Shown: positions 1 through 13,500 of the stretch, one piece after another | Numbering within the stretch: the stretch's first letter is position 1 | How the letters are laid out: each line of letters opens with the position of its first letter | Assembly: GCA_018806985.1 (NCBI GenBank) | Contig: JADANN010000034.1 | Location: 620,001-684,000, forward strand | Source: Angiostrongylus vasorum | Taxonomy: Eukaryota; Nematoda; Chromadorea; Rhabditida; Metastrongylidae | Length of the DNA stretch: 64,000 nt | Direction: 5' to 3' | The notes under the pieces: model-generated | Told to the model about the DNA's origin: nothing | What the model saw: the letters and a program-made list of their open reading frames with translations, nothing else | Databases searched by the model: none | Program-made: the position numbers and the translations under genes

Positions 1-359
1 TGTACGGGATTGGACAGACAGATGCATAAATCTCATCTGAACAAGTTGTACATTTATGGCAGTTAAGAAATTCCTTTCTTGATGTCTGCCTCTTTTTTGC
101 TTTTCGTGGGAAACGGGGTCTTTCACACAGAAAAGGACGGACCCATCTTGTGCAAAATTTTGGGACAATCGCGTTAACGATTAGGCAGAACACTGGATTA
201 AAGAAGATTTGGTCTATAACATTTTGATACTTCTCCATTAGAACACTCTCACATTTAGTGTAGAGCGTGGGACTTCTGAATTGAGAGGTACAATGGGTGG
301 TCCTGGTCGAAATCAAAAACTCGGACATCCGTCGGTTTTCTCCGTGAAAATCCTGCTGT

Positions 360-865
360 TCATACAGCTCATTCCATTCGGTTCATTGGATTCCATCTTA
401 ACGCTGTTCAGACGTCCTTTGGATTAAATTTTAACGTTGGGATCCTCAATGATAACTCCAAAGAGTGTGCGGTCTTTTCTACAGAACTTCTCCGAGTCCA
501 TATAGAACGTTTCAGATTGATCGCTGTGTGAGCTTGATGCCGGTTCGTTGACAACAGGAATTGTAAACTCCGGCAATAGTTGTTCGAATTAATTGGTGTC
601 CATGACCAAACTAGTGTTGGCGGAAAGTCTAACGCCGCTGACTGTTTTATTGACGCATGTTCCGAAGAACAGCTCCTCTCCAGAATCACAGACGGCGCCG
701 AATGCGCGGCGCCTTTCGTCTCAACTAGTCCGGTGATGTCGTACCCTTATCCTTCTAGCCTGTATCATCATCTCCTCAAAACTCAGAAAAAAAGTGAACG
801 TGGGTCGAAGCTGCAGATCGTCACGTTGGGTTTACAAGATCCTCGCAGCCTAGAATGGCACTGAG
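360..865 (-). mobile_element. RTE-type LINE fragment (endonuclease 5' part)
   Basis: On the minus strand the frames broken by stops and shifts give pieces of an RTE-type apurinic endonuclease: an IRYDITGLVET-like start, then a stretch meaning 'gives off / cut in two' around the motif EELFFGTC, and later YMDSEKFCRKDRTLFGVII, the usual run before the GDFNA motif. The same protein stretch is seen at 49.4 kb in the other orientation. No intact frame remains, and the reverse transcriptase is absent. It is a dead 5' fragment. Confidence 0.7.
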
Positions 866-1204
866 ATTTTTGTAGCTTTCCCATTTTTCTCATGCATCGA
901 ATACTGTTTCTGGCTCAACAGAGCGATATTTTTTACTGTATTTAGCGATTCACAGCCAAGAAGGGTTTAACGAGTTCTAGTTTGTGAGCTAGATATATTC
1001 ACGGATAGCTTTTCCAATCACTCCTAAACTAGTCGTGAAGTTTATGTGTTAGATGCGACTCCTAACCGCCTCCTTTGTACTACCCAGTCAATCGATCACA
1101 GCATTTCGACTGAACTAACTCGCAGAATGTAATCCGCATAAACGTCAAGACATCCACCCGCAAATGCATGAATACATCGTTGTAAACACAGAAAGTATGT
1201 TTAA

Positions 1205-1330
1205 GTCGGAGCAACAGCAACAGGGAGTCCACCCCTCGATCCACCTTCGTATGAAGGAAGCATAAGGTCGCTTTTTGGTCCGTGATTAACCCCTTCTCCG
1301 TTACCTGTGGACGCTTCAGCGGCCAGCAGA
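1205..1330 (+). repeat. Short dispersed repeat shared with 41,265-41,385
   Basis: About 120 bases align with 41,265-41,385: both begin GGGA(G/A)TCCA(C/T)CCC, share a GTCGCTTTT core, and end ACCTGTGGACGC. The second copy lies just beyond a Penelope-like GIY-YIG fragment, so this may be a piece of the same element. No coding potential was seen. Confidence 0.4.
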
Positions 1331-1549
1331 TTAATGGGCTGGAAACATATTGGCGAGGGAGATAAGTAGCACATGTTTTTGAGTTTTATAAAACAGCCAC
1401 CGTCACTGTAATATATTCCTCAGAAAGTGAAACAAATTGTTTGACGTTCGCTTTTAGGGCTTTGTTCTTGCAGGCTTAGATGTTCATATTAAGATGGTAA
1501 ATAACCTCAAAATCTTCACCGCTTTTTTCGTGCCCTATGCCAGCTTGAG

Positions 1550-1830
1550 GCGTCTGTAGAGCAATGGTCGATCGAACGCGCTCTGCTACACACACGTGGG
1601 ATGGATCCCCACGCCCATATCCCACCAAACCTTCCATCCTTCCGGGGTCAGATAATCGGTACCAAACTTGTCTGGGAGGATAGCAGCACTGGTTCGATAC
1701 ATCGGTAGGCACGGCGAGTCATTGTAATGGCCAGGTGTGCATTCAATCACCTCCAAACGATGCATAATGTAGTCGAGTGCATGGCGCAGTCCTCAGCGAT
1801 TGATAAATCGTTCCAGTGGAAAAAGTTGAT
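1550..1830 (+). mobile_element. tRNA-derived SINE, family A, copy 1
   Basis: A tRNA-like head (GTAGAGCAATGGTCG, then GGATGGATCCCC as a weak B box) is followed by a body with CCTTCCATCC, GGTACCAAACTTGTCTGGGAGGATAGCAGCACTGGTTCGATAC in order and a TTGTAATGGCCAG block. The same order occurs at 13,557, 32,704 and, inverted, at 52,090 and 53,495. The overlapping minus ORF at 1,476-1,712 is only the antisense of the repeat. Confidence 0.65.
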
Positions 1831-1894
1831 ATGTCTTGAATCCGACCCTAACCCACCCGAGCACGCTTGCAAGGAGAGCTCATCTTCTACTCTT

Positions 1895-2660
1895 GTGCTT
1901 TCGGTCGATTTTCCTGTGTCAATACATCGTTCTTTTCAAATGTTATGAGCCCAGAAACAGCACGTTCTCGATCATCACGTGGCCAGAACTATAGTATTGT
2001 TCTAGTTCAGACCAAAGCGTCTCTTGGCGAATATACACACGCCTAGTTTGAGCGAGGTAGGAGATTACGGAAATTCTCGATGTGAAAAGTTACTTTAATA
2101 TTCTGAATGCAGCACTGACTTCATTTCGAACACTTTATTTCAACTAAAGTGTTCAACAAGGGAAAAAAATAGTGTTAATAGAGACGAGTATGATAGTTGA
2201 TCTAGGGCTGTCAGACGATAGCTCTCATTCCGCCGTTAGCCAATGCACGAGATCTGAAGCAACTATTGCACTTAGACAGCAAACAATCTTGTTAGAATTA
2301 TAAATTTCTGAAAAAACAGACCTCTCTATCTCTTCAGGACTCGAAGGGATATACTTCAATGCGACTGAACAAACGACTGGGAAAGCCATCAACTAGTAGG
2401 CACGCTGCAGACGTCGGGTAGTCATCTGAAAATTTGCAGAGCGTCGAAGTCCTAAATTACAATGAACAGGCTTTCATACTAGCAGAAATCACAGCCATTG
2501 TTCCACACCAACTCAAAAGTTCACGGGAACAGTGGTGTTCTGTCACAGTTTAGCAAATGCTAGACTCACCTTTCTGGCGATGTAGATGTTATTGCGAGGG
2601 ATGCGAAGAATGGTGAAAAATCTAACTCGCAGCTCTTTAAATACCCACCATTTGATAACG
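1895..2660. repeat. 0.75-kb dispersed repeat, copy 1
   Basis: This stretch is repeated in the same orientation at about 48,030-48,805. Shared blocks in order include GAACTATAGTATTGTTCT, AAAGCGTCTCTTGGCGAATA, TCGATGTGAAAAGTTACTTT, CTGTCAGACGATAGCTCTCA, GCAAACAATCTTGT, ACAAACGACTGGGAAAGCCA and CTAACTCGCAGCTCTTTAAA. No long conserved frame is kept in both copies, so a non-autonomous transposon or a segmental duplication is more likely than a gene. Terminal repeats were not identified. Confidence 0.7.
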
Positions 2661-2984
2661 ATTAATTTTTGCAAATATCACGGTATCATAGTGGTTACAT
2701 TTCAGATTACCTTCGTGTAGTGCAGTGGTTTTTTGCTCTATAACACACGCACGGTCGATCGTTGGTTTGAGCCCGGTCCTCATATTCACTAAGATCTCCA
2801 TTCCTCTATGCTCGCTAAATTGGTGCCAGATGTTCTTTAAGCGATAAATCTGATACATTTGTATGCTACTGCAAGTGGTTTTATAGACGAGAAATGATTT
2901 CAATCGGCTTTACGAGGTTACAAATGGACTCGAATGCATCGCGCACCCGTTAATCTATGTGCCTACCTCTAATGATGCTAAGAT

Positions 2985-3185
2985 ATTTGCAAAACTCCGG
3001 ACCGCAGGTGTCTGCGGTGGGAACGAAAGCGCTATTGTCCTTTCTGGAGAGTAACGCGTTCACCACCACACCATGGCGGGTCCTTCGTTTCGCCTGTCTT
3101 TCAGCTAGTTCTATCGATCTTTTTGCCATTAGCAATCACCCGTCAGCGGGATTGATCTGGGGAGCCTCAGCATCATTAAGTTATA
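2985..3185 (-). mobile_element. tRNA-derived SINE, family D (inverted copy)
   Basis: Read on the minus strand this gives CCCGCTGACGGGTGATTGCT, then GGTGGTGAACGCGTTACTC at the place of the A-box region, and ends CACCTGCGGTCCGGAGTTTT GCAAAT. The same blocks occur at 9.9-10.4 kb, 33.0 kb and 59.4 kb. The two opposing ORFs here (2,957-3,211 and 2,950-3,135) are a by-product of this repeat. Confidence 0.5.
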
Positions 3186-3189
3186 TTTC

Positions 3190-4799
3190 GCAATATATAC
3201 CCTGCCGTTAAAAAAGAGTAGGCAGTAATAATAAGTTATAATTATGTCCTTACCACTCCGCTGTTTCATTTCCATGTCCACACTTGCAAAACGACACAGT
3301 GGGGTTTTTGACCTTAGAAAATTATTTTAGTTGGCCCAAGCAACAATATTCTGTTAGAGAAGACATGGCAACTAGCTTATCGTTGATTTAGCGAATACCT
3401 TAAGGATGGTATGCGTGAGCAGAGCAAGTAAAAAAATGTTCTCTAAAAATGTTTTCTCTAAATTTAGCAAGCAACTACTGCTATGGCCTTAACACCAACC
3501 GACAAAACTAGATCGCGTCTACATGCAAAAATTTTTGTATTTGCTTGGTTTTTTGGATAGTAACCAAATGGTTCATTTATGACGAAATCGCGATGTCGCT
3601 TCATTTGTAGTGCAAAATGGTTCCAGAGCATGGTTAAACGTAGATTACAAAAAGGTATATAATAGAGATTTCCTACGCATCTTTACTTAGTTACACTTTT
3701 TGTTTTGAAACCTTGTAAAGAATCCAACGGATTAGTGAAAGCCACTTTATTATTTCTCTGTTGGTCTTCCAAACCTGGGTTTCAACACTCTACCGATTCT
3801 TACTGCAGAATTCTTAGAATAATTGGAGCAGTACACCTATCCTTCCAGCGGTTTTGCGTGTCATTGCGGCTAATTCCCTGTTTTTGTACAACGATGTTTG
3901 GTTGAGGTTCATTCACCAATATAGGTTGCTAAGCTATGAAAGGGTTCAATATTTCTGTCAGGAAGCCTTGTTAAGAACTGACACGTGCCATAGCAGTGCT
4001 GTGAAAGCTACCCATAGGTAACTTTTCACAAACAAATCCTAAGAATTAAAAAATAAATAAAGGGCGTTGTGAAGAAAGCGTGATGTTCCTAACCTTCTTT
4101 AAGTAAGCACAGCTGCTGAGCTAATTTGCGAGCAACGCGCGAATGAAGCTTTCAACGGTGACCGTTCGAACAACTCTTTGTGGCTGCAGGCAATAAAGGT
4201 GGTCCTGATAATTATTTCCACTTGCTTCTTGCTTCATTTCAAATTCGAGTTCGTTGAAAGTGATGGTATAATTTTGCAATCGACAAAATTGTACACTATT
4301 AAAAAGGAATATGTATCCAAAGCGACATTCACAAGCATTATCCATCCTCATTACAGGATTGCAAACAATACGTTTGTTGATTCATTCTCAGCGGTTCGGT
4401 CGGTAATGCGAATTCGTAGTACGGAAACATGCTGAGAAAACCGTTTTGAAATGGCGATTTCGCACTTCGTCGTTGTTTTAAACTCTAATGAGACACATTT
4501 ATATTGTAAACCAAGAGACTCAAAACAGAATAATGCGACAGAATTGTTTGCATTCCTGTGTGCACATCACTGTATGCGTATATTTGGTATGTGATGAGAT
4601 TCAGGTGCACTTATCCTGGGATCGGATCGCCTGGATGACCCGATTTCGGGCCGGACGACGAACCCCTCGTCTACAGGCGACCACCAGCAAACGCCCCTCT
4701 CATTCTTAGCTGACTAACCAGCACCACAACAGCCGCATTCGCCACAAACGATCGCGACTACTGTTCAGCCGCTACTTGTAACCACGTCCTGGTTCAACA
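3190..4799. other. Non-coding stretch upstream of the PAN/TSP1 gene
   Basis: AT-rich sequence with no exon I can support. It would hold the promoter of the gene starting at 4,800. A TGTTCAG at about 4,763-4,769 could be a spliced-leader acceptor 30 bases before the ATG, but this is weak. Confidence 0.3.
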
Positions 4800-7700
4800 A
4801 TGCATCAAGTTTCCATCACGCTTCTCCAGATTATTTTACTGTCTATATTGGATGCGCAAGCCGATAAGCCTTTTGATTGTCGAGAATGGGGGTGAATTGC
4901 TTGGCGTTTCTGCTCATATATTGTCATTTGGGCATTCCATGGGTGGTTTACTATCCGTACTATTTCTATGCAGTGTTACCACAATTTTTAAAGCCAAAGA
5001 TGGCTCTTCCTGAATGTTTCATGCAAATTCAAGTAATCATAAAAGTCTGGTGTGAAAACGTTTGAAAATTAAGGGATTATCTGTCTGATTATGTTCTCTA
5101 CCCCATGTTTTTTGACCTCGTTTTGCATGATGAAGGTTTAGGCAGAACAAAAACGGAGAATTTTTTTCCCGTGGAGGCATGCGGAACTGGAAGCTGAAAG
5201 CATTGTGCGAGAAGTTGATGTGACGTTTTTTCAGTGTGACATGATTACATGATGCGAAAATCGCGATATTGGTAATGATCACGATACGCATGAAAGATAG
5301 GAAACTAAAAAAAACCTGTTCGCCTTCCTTTTGAGAGGGCAAACTTGACCCGAAATCGAAACCGAGAGCATGAGTGGTGATTTCTCCACTGTTGACCCAA
5401 ATGCTGTGCTCTAGGTGTATTTTAGACTTCATCGAATGCGGCAGACGTTCCGTATTATTGCCATGATGAACGGAATGTTCTTCTTAATCTGAACAACGCT
5501 TCACATATGCACGTGGTTTTTTGTTTTAAATCTGGGTAATTAGGTCAGGTGTCACAACACAAGCAAACTCTATATTGTGACATCCTGCTGTATCGCACGA
5601 AACGTATGCCGTAAGACAATTGAAAACCGGAAAACTCTTCCGTAATCACTGCCATTTTTCACTCAGCAAAAAACAGTCTCCGTTTATAGAATCCAGCATC
5701 TGCACTCTTCATTCCCTTACTTCTGTTTTTTTTCAGCTGTTTGCGAAAATAAAGCTACTGGGTTTCTGGTTCTCGATAACGCAATCCTCAGCACCGCTGA
5801 CTCCATCGTCTACAAGGACACACCTGAGCAAGACTGCTTTACTACTTGTTCAACAAACAGAGTGTGTTGCGATTTTTTCACACTGTTTGGATTTACTATG
5901 CACTATTGTGCTTTATGTTACTAATAAATGTTGTTTTGCTTTAAATATACGATGGTACGCTCATTTTTCCCCATCAACTCTGACATAGTCTTTGGGGACG
6001 TGCTGCTAGATTTCTGCGGGTTCTTTTCTATAGCTCGCTAGCCTCAAACGCCTTTCATTGTTTGAAACAATAGATCTTGTTGATGACCCAGTAATCACAA
6101 AGTATGATTCATTTCATTATGGGATACTAACCTTAACAATGTCACATAGTTTTCAAACTACCAATATTTTATCCAACAAACGAACTTTAGCTCAATAACC
6201 AATCCTTTATAGGGACCAGTTTGGACGTTCCATTCTTTGTGCCTCGTTCGTTTATGACCATTCTTCATTCACTTGTACAATATTTAAAGAGAAAGCGAAA
6301 CCAGAAGGAAAAGCAGACGTTGTACAAGTGGTTGGCAAACGATACTTTGAGAAAGTATGTCTAGGAGGTAAGATTTTGATGATTTGTCTCATATTTTCAG
6401 TACTGATAAAATCCACCATCGACCTCCTATAACATAACAGTGACATGCAAATAAACTTTTCCGTTACTAGAAGAGGTTCCGAAGGAATGTGCAGACTCTC
6501 AGTTCATTCGTGCTGATGATTCCGTGTTGATTGGATTTGCTCGAAACGTTACATTGGTCGAAACCATGGAACAATGTGTGGGACAATGTGTACAGGAGAA
6601 GGATTGCAAGGTCAACAATTTTCTCCTTCAAGGTTTTTTTCTTATGTTCTTGCTTTCACGCGGTTTTTCATTATGTTCAGAGTTTACGGTGGGCACACAA
6701 ATCTGCAATGAAGACCTCGAATTCATATATAACCTCTTAAGTCGTTTCATTTACAGTAGAGAAGGGTTTTTTTTCATTTCAAATAAAAAGGCGTGCCAAT
6801 TTTTTCGTGATAGGGATAAAACCCCCAGTTGTTGGTTTTATGCAACTAATTTTATTGGTTTTGCTTGGAACGTTTTTCATTATTTCTATTCAAGTACAGA
6901 GGGCAAGCAGAACAATGTGCAACAAGAAAATTGGAAGCAACATGGAAAATTATTTTTTATAAAGCAGTTCTCTTCCCGCCATTAGTTTTCTTCCCCCAAA
7001 ATTTGACTTGATATATTGTACCTCATATCGAAGTGTTGATCCTTTTTTTCCTATATCCGTTTAAATGACCGGTCTTCACACTTGTTGTGCTGGTCCCAGG
7101 ACTTTCTGTATTCGACTCGTTTTCAGGAATCCACAACGAAATTTTGACAAACATGAAGTCTTAAAGGCTGTGAAAAAATTCTATATGCTTGAGCTGCGAG
7201 CTTTTTAACAGAGCTGGTTTTAGACTATATGCGATAATTTTTCGATAAGAAAAGGACTTGAGGGTTTGAAAGCAAGACGGATTTACAGAAGAGAATTTGC
7301 TCTATGGCTTACAGGAATGCTTGCTATGTATGTATGCTACTAATTGCCGTAATGGCTATCATACAGCTATTGCTACCAAGATACAAAAAGTATTTTGCAG
7401 CTTGTTTTAAATCCATTTCTGCTTTTGTTTTTGCACAAGCCTATTCCATACTATCACGGTGACTATCTATACTATCGCTGCGATTTAAATCGAAGTAAGT
7501 CAATTGCTAGGTATAAAAAAACAGCTTCTTATGACCGACTCTTAGCATAGCATCTACTCTAGACAAGCTATTATTTAGATATGGAAGCATGGTTAAAAAG
7601 ATCTAGATAACTAAGCAAACCAGTAAAGGGAAGTGCACTAGGTTCAATCCACTCCAATTTGCCTCCTCCCACATTGCATCCATCGCATGCGGTGCATCTC

Positions 7701-8397
7701 ACCAGTTGTGCATTAATCATAGTGGCTTAATGGATCCCTATAGGACAAATAGTTTTATCAAAGTTCAGCGTTTACACTCTGAAGGTGACTACTGAAATTC
7801 AGCAATAAAAAGTATTTGCGTCGTTTTCTTTTCAGCAGTTGCGAAGTTGTTATACAGCATACGTTTACTTCCGCCGAAAAACACATACACTACAACAGTA
7901 GCCGATGTTTCGGCAGTACAGCCTTCTTCAGGACCGTTTTTTACGTGGCTTCCACTGAAAAAAGCAGTTGATTGGAGTCGCATATGGTTGATGACTCTAA
8001 ATAAGAAGTGCTGTTGAGATAAAAACATCATGCTTTTTTCCTTTTTGTTAACCCCCGAACCGAAATCCTTAATCGAAAAGCAACTCTTCGTTGCATTCAT
8101 TGGTTGACATTGAACTACGCAGAAGTAGTTCTGAACATTGTGAACGAACATCTCCATGTGTTTCCTACAACAAAAATGTGGAAAGATTATTGTGTACGCG
8201 CGATGGTTCCGTATCAATGTGGTCGCTTGGTTTTTGTGCAAGCCCTTTGATTTGACACCCCCTTTTTCATAGTTTCGCTCCAAAAAATTGTCAAGTATTG
8301 CTGTGCGGTAGCTCACCTTTATCACTAATCAAAATGGAAATGTCAAAGCCCTCAGGTCTTTTTTGTACACCGCAATTCGACACACAACAAGGCAAAT

Positions 8398-8446
<49 letters not shown>

Positions 8447-10424
8447 TTTTTGTACATATATATATGTATATATATATATATATATTGCACAGGTAGTTTG
8501 AATGCCAACAAATAGTGTGTGAAAATCCGACCCAGTGTGTTGATGAGGATTGGAGGATTATCAGATATTCAGATTTGATCTACTAGGACTATCTGCTATA
8601 CGATTGTTGACCGGCAACAACATGCTGGACTATAAACTAAGCAGCTATTGGTATAATCATTCAAGTTCTAGGAGGGTTTCGAAGGTACTGCTGCTCATTA
8701 TAGTTAGAACCTTCCTTCATCGCTTTCGATGAGAGTTCTACACCTCGGATAGAACTCGGCAGTCATCTATTATAGATTCAGTTTTTTTTCCATGACAGTT
8801 AGAATCCTGCGGGAAATGGCGGTGGCCTGGCGTTGTTTAGATGTTTGGAACGACAGAAAATTTATGGACTGATGATGTTGTAGTCAACTCCATTGCGGCA
8901 CTGACCACTGAATAACTCACATATTGTTGTTCCTGGGAAGGCTTTCCGGAATTGTGAGCTAGCAAGCATGAGTGGTCTTGGTCGTTATGATACAGACTTG
9001 CCCTCACTCACTGCGCCTATTCAGTACCTTTTATTAGAGCTCGACGTAAAGTTATTCATAAATTGTTTTTTGGAACTAGCCAAGGGCTTAATACAACCAT
9101 GACGATCTCTTTGAAGGGATGACCTTCGTAGTACTACTTATCCACGTTTACATAAAATTCCTCGAACTCTTCATTGTCGTTACCCGATATTGGGATGTTG
9201 GTAACAAAGACATGTCAAAAAAACTCATCTGTACCATTCCTAGCACAACTTCTGTATTGGGCCAATAGTTACTTTGAAGAATAAGCGTTTATGCCGAAGC
9301 TGACTAAGTCTGAGCTGACTAACTGACTAAGCTAACTTTTTCAAGTCTTCAAACAGCCTCGTGTTCCACAGAACATTCATATCGTGAGCACTTTTGGGGT
9401 TGAAGGAGTGAAGTCCTATAGTGTTAATAGTGAAAGTGTACCGACTATACTTTCTAGTCATTTTATTATGCACTTAACCGCGGTGGTATTGACGTCATTC
9501 ATCGCGAGCGCTATTCTGGTTCGACCCCATTCTGGCCTTACTAAGCCCTCCAACCATTCGAAGTTTGTAGATCTCTAGAGATACGTAGATCTATGCAAAG
9601 CAAACTTGTCGGCGATCAACTTACTCCCCACAATGTACATGTGAACACCCCCAGCTCGGCTGTCCCAAGACTCTAGAGAGAATCGACTAGAATTCAACGA
9701 AATTCATGAAAATGACGACGGTCTTCAAGCAACCCCAAAACCTTCATGCCAAGGGTAGGAAGACCATCGTGAATGATGGATGCGATGAAACGAATCAAGT
9801 GTATAAAATGCTGGGATCCGCAGAGTAGATGTAGAGCCATGTGAAATCACTAACAACCAGCGCACATAATGTTAAGCTTTTGTTTGCTGCCTATTTTTTC
9901 ACGGTAGTGTAACATGTGAGATACAACCAGACGTATGCTGAGACATGAGCCAAATTCGGAACTTCAGGTGGACTTCGAACCTGCGATTACCCTTGCGAAG
10001 GGCTCACATTGTAAGTAACAATTCAACCCAGGTCTTCGGTTTTCATTTCTCTCAGCTATGTTTTTAATCTAACGGTGCTACGAGCAATCATCGTTAACGG
10101 GAATGGCATGTGGAGCAAAAGGCGCTATTGAACTCAGCTAAGCCGAAACTGTATTCGAAATCAAAATGCTTAACTTTTATTTAGTGCCCATTTTTTTTTC
10201 ATGACAGGGTACCATATGAAATAAGATTTGTGCTCGGTTCATTTCTGTTGACGGGTGGTTGCTAATAGTACTGTTTTAGTAAAAAAAACGACTCAGATAA
10301 AGGAAAAACTAAGGCCTCAGTTGGTGTGGTAGACAGCACATTAACCCAAGAAAGCGTAATCGCTTTTTCGAAGCCCACCTTAGGTTCTAAGTTTTGCTCA
10401 TATCTCAGCGTGTTCGTGGTTAAT

Positions 10425-10477
<53 letters not shown>

Positions 10478-10520
10478 GCATGCATGCATGCATGCATATA
10501 TACAATGCACAAATGGATGC

Positions 10521-10597
<77 letters not shown>

Positions 10598-13500
10598 TGC
10601 CTACTTATCCATCAGCTTATTTTTCTACTTCTTGTCACAGCGCTTATTTGTTTAAGAACATGACCATTTTTTTGACTATTGCCAGACATAAACTTTACTG
10701 TCTAGTTCTTGGTATGCGATAAAGAATATAAAGCTTGAGCGTGAACTAGGTACTCCATTGAAATTTTTTAGTCCGCCATGTATTTCTACGAAGAAGGAGA
10801 GTGTATCACGAATTCCGAGTCTGCGCTATCGAAACCAAGTTCGTTTGCGAAGGAGGAAAATGAAAAAAGTTGTTTATTTTCAGAATGGATGTCTGACAAA
10901 GATTAAGGCACAAGGTCTGCTTCTTTCAATAGCTTTTTAATGTTTCATTCACTATTGGTGCTACCGGTGTTTAGAAAGCCGTTTTACATCTGCATCGAAA
11001 GATTCGAGTTCAAGTACAGAATCACCAGATAATGTGGACGACATGAGAGGAGGTTCATGCAGAATTCAGTTCCTTCTATGTTCATGCTTACTAACTCACT
11101 GTGCTATGTGTTGTTGTTCGTATTCACACGTTGACATTGCCTTGTGCCTCTAATATCCTTCTGCACTTCATCGACGGGAACTGACGAGCACATGAGCACG
11201 TTTTAGAGCACTCAGAGTATCACATCTGAGAAGGAGGGCACAAAGCGATAGAACTTGTATTAAAAACGCCCGCTATTTTTAGTAACGACGTTACTTTTTG
11301 AAGCTTATTCATCGGAAACACGACATTGTGCAAATTCAGTGTATTTGTCGAGTCAGAGCAGAAATCAATGGCTCGCGCAATGTCGTACAAGTTCCCACTG
11401 AAGCAATTCTGAACCCCTGCGAACTTCTCAGTATTCCTCTTCGTTCAGTAATTGCCTTTCATTGTTTTGTAAAATGATTCAAATTTGGAGTCAATTTTAA
11501 TCCAACTGCAAGCATTTTTGAGATGTCAGCGAAGAAGAAGAGACTGAAGAGGGCGGCACATCTGAGATGACCTCGAGTCCTGTTGATCTAACTACAGCTG
11601 ACATTGAGGTTGCTCACTGATCCATTTGAGTTAGCACAGTTTCTCATATGAAGGCACAGACTTTTAGACTGGAACAAAAGTTGTGAAAAACGACGAAGAC
11701 TATGTGACTAATGTAATTCCAACTGACAATGTAAGTTTTTTATGTGGTTTTTATAAATTATAACTGAGTCTGCACGGGCCTTCACAGAAACGGTCCATTT
11801 TCTTAAAAAAAGAAAAAAGTAGTACTTTTCCCTGATAAAAACTTTCAAGGCCTCTACTTCTGCTGTAAAAGTCAACAAAAAAGGAGAAAAGGCCAGCTAC
11901 ATCAAGTACGACTAGATAATTTTCTTGTCATTACCATTTTATAAATAGATTATGTTCTATTTAGGTACAAGAAACATCCTAAAAGCTACTCATTGAAGGC
12001 GTCAAAGCTGTCAAGGCGCGAGAAGCAGTCAAAGGTATCGTGAAGATTGCTGAATTCGCTTTTAGAACGGTGGTAGCTAACACTCAATGAAAATAAGAAC
12101 GTGTTTTGATGATCATTTCAAAGATAAAAAAAGCAGGTACAAATATATCTGTATTGTGTATGTGTCGGCCACACGAAAGGCGGAAAATACCAGTGGGTCA
12201 TAGAATAGAACCTCAGAAATCTTTTCTAGTCGCCAACAGTGGATTTAACAAATGGCGATAGAACTGACGATCGTTCGATACCTTTGAGTAGCCTGAGTGT
12301 CGAAGAAGAGGTCAGTCATCTTTTTTCAATCATTCGTCTGGAGAAAATTCCTAGCTATCTTTAAGATTGCCTTATTAGATTTTTTCACCATCTTTTCAAA
12401 CGTTTGTATGTCCATAATATCTCGTTTCAGACGACTGACTCAGTGGATGCAGTTGAAGGCGATGAGGCTGCTGAAGAACTAGCGATGCCTTCTGATCCAG
12501 CAAAGCAGTCCCATATTAGCACTGCTTTGGAAAGAGAAGAGAACGAACAAATTGAGGTAGACGATGATATACGACTAGATCGATAGACAGACGATGATAG
12601 ACGTAGATTCATGCTACGGTTCCTTTTTAGACTGCTTGTGAACGAACGTTAGGGGCACAAAATATTTTTGGCATTTCGCCTCCAGAAACTGATTTTAATC
12701 TTACAAAAACTTTAAATTACTGTCATCATCTGCATCATCCGTCATTTGGTTGTCTCGATGGTGGCGGCAAACTTTCAATTTGTCCAAGTCGCGTAGAACC
12801 GTAGTCAGTTGGGTTTTGTTCTCTCTAGGATCTCACAGACCTTCATATGTTTGTTTTTGGGTTTTTGTGAAGAATTATGACCATCGGAGTTGTGGTCTTT
12901 CTGTCATATGTTGGACATCTTGAAGAATCCTTTCGCTAGCAGCTCTTGTCCATTTGCTGTCGTTCTTAAGTATCACGTCTCTTGCCCATATTCGACTTTT
13001 TAATGTGATCAATGACCTCTCCGATTTTTGATCGTTGACGCAACTTATTACCTCTCTCGTTCACATGACACAGAATACTCCCATCGCAATCGTGTTGACT
13101 GCCGTTTTCATAGCGACTGTGCTCTTTAACCATCCTCATTTAGCTTAAAAATTTCCAAAGCGTGAACTAAGGTAAGAAGCACCGTTCTTCTGGCGTTCTT
13201 TGTTCCTTTCACTGCATCCTCCATGCTTGTAAAGCTCCCCATTTTGCTCGCTTTCTCCTGCTCGACTCTGGTGCTAACTTGTTCGTCATGCTGCTTTCCG
13301 GCCTAGTTATACACAGCCTGCGCATTCGGGTACGTACACTCATTCCGTTGAGCGCGAATCGGCCATAAAAAACAAGTTTGTTCCTCATGCATCCTTTCCT
13401 TGAAAATAAGTCAAAGCCCACTCTTTCCACTAAACTTTGTCAAATTCATCCAGCTTTCGATTCATTTGAGTAATACTTAGTGTCATAAGCACGACATCGT

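Noticed and set aside
5620..5988. 122-residue plus ORF over exon 2
   Set aside because: Wrong frame; the PAN frame of exon 2 gives VCENKATG and DCFTTC with matching phase.
6524..6985. 153-residue plus ORF
   Set aside because: Only its first part, up to 6,610, is exon 4 of the PAN/TSP1 gene; the rest is intron read-through.
7789..8325. 178-residue minus ORF
   Set aside because: No motif, no splice partner; it includes the hammerhead-like repeat motif, so it is probably repeat-derived.
9960..10020. tRNA-like T arm (GGTTCGAAGTCC on the minus strand)
   Set aside because: No acceptor stem or anticodon arm can be folded; it is part of a family D SINE. No true tRNA gene was found in the window.
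10262..10722. Four ORFs rich in Ile/Tyr or His/Ala/Cys
   Set aside because: Translations of a TA/TGCA microsatellite.
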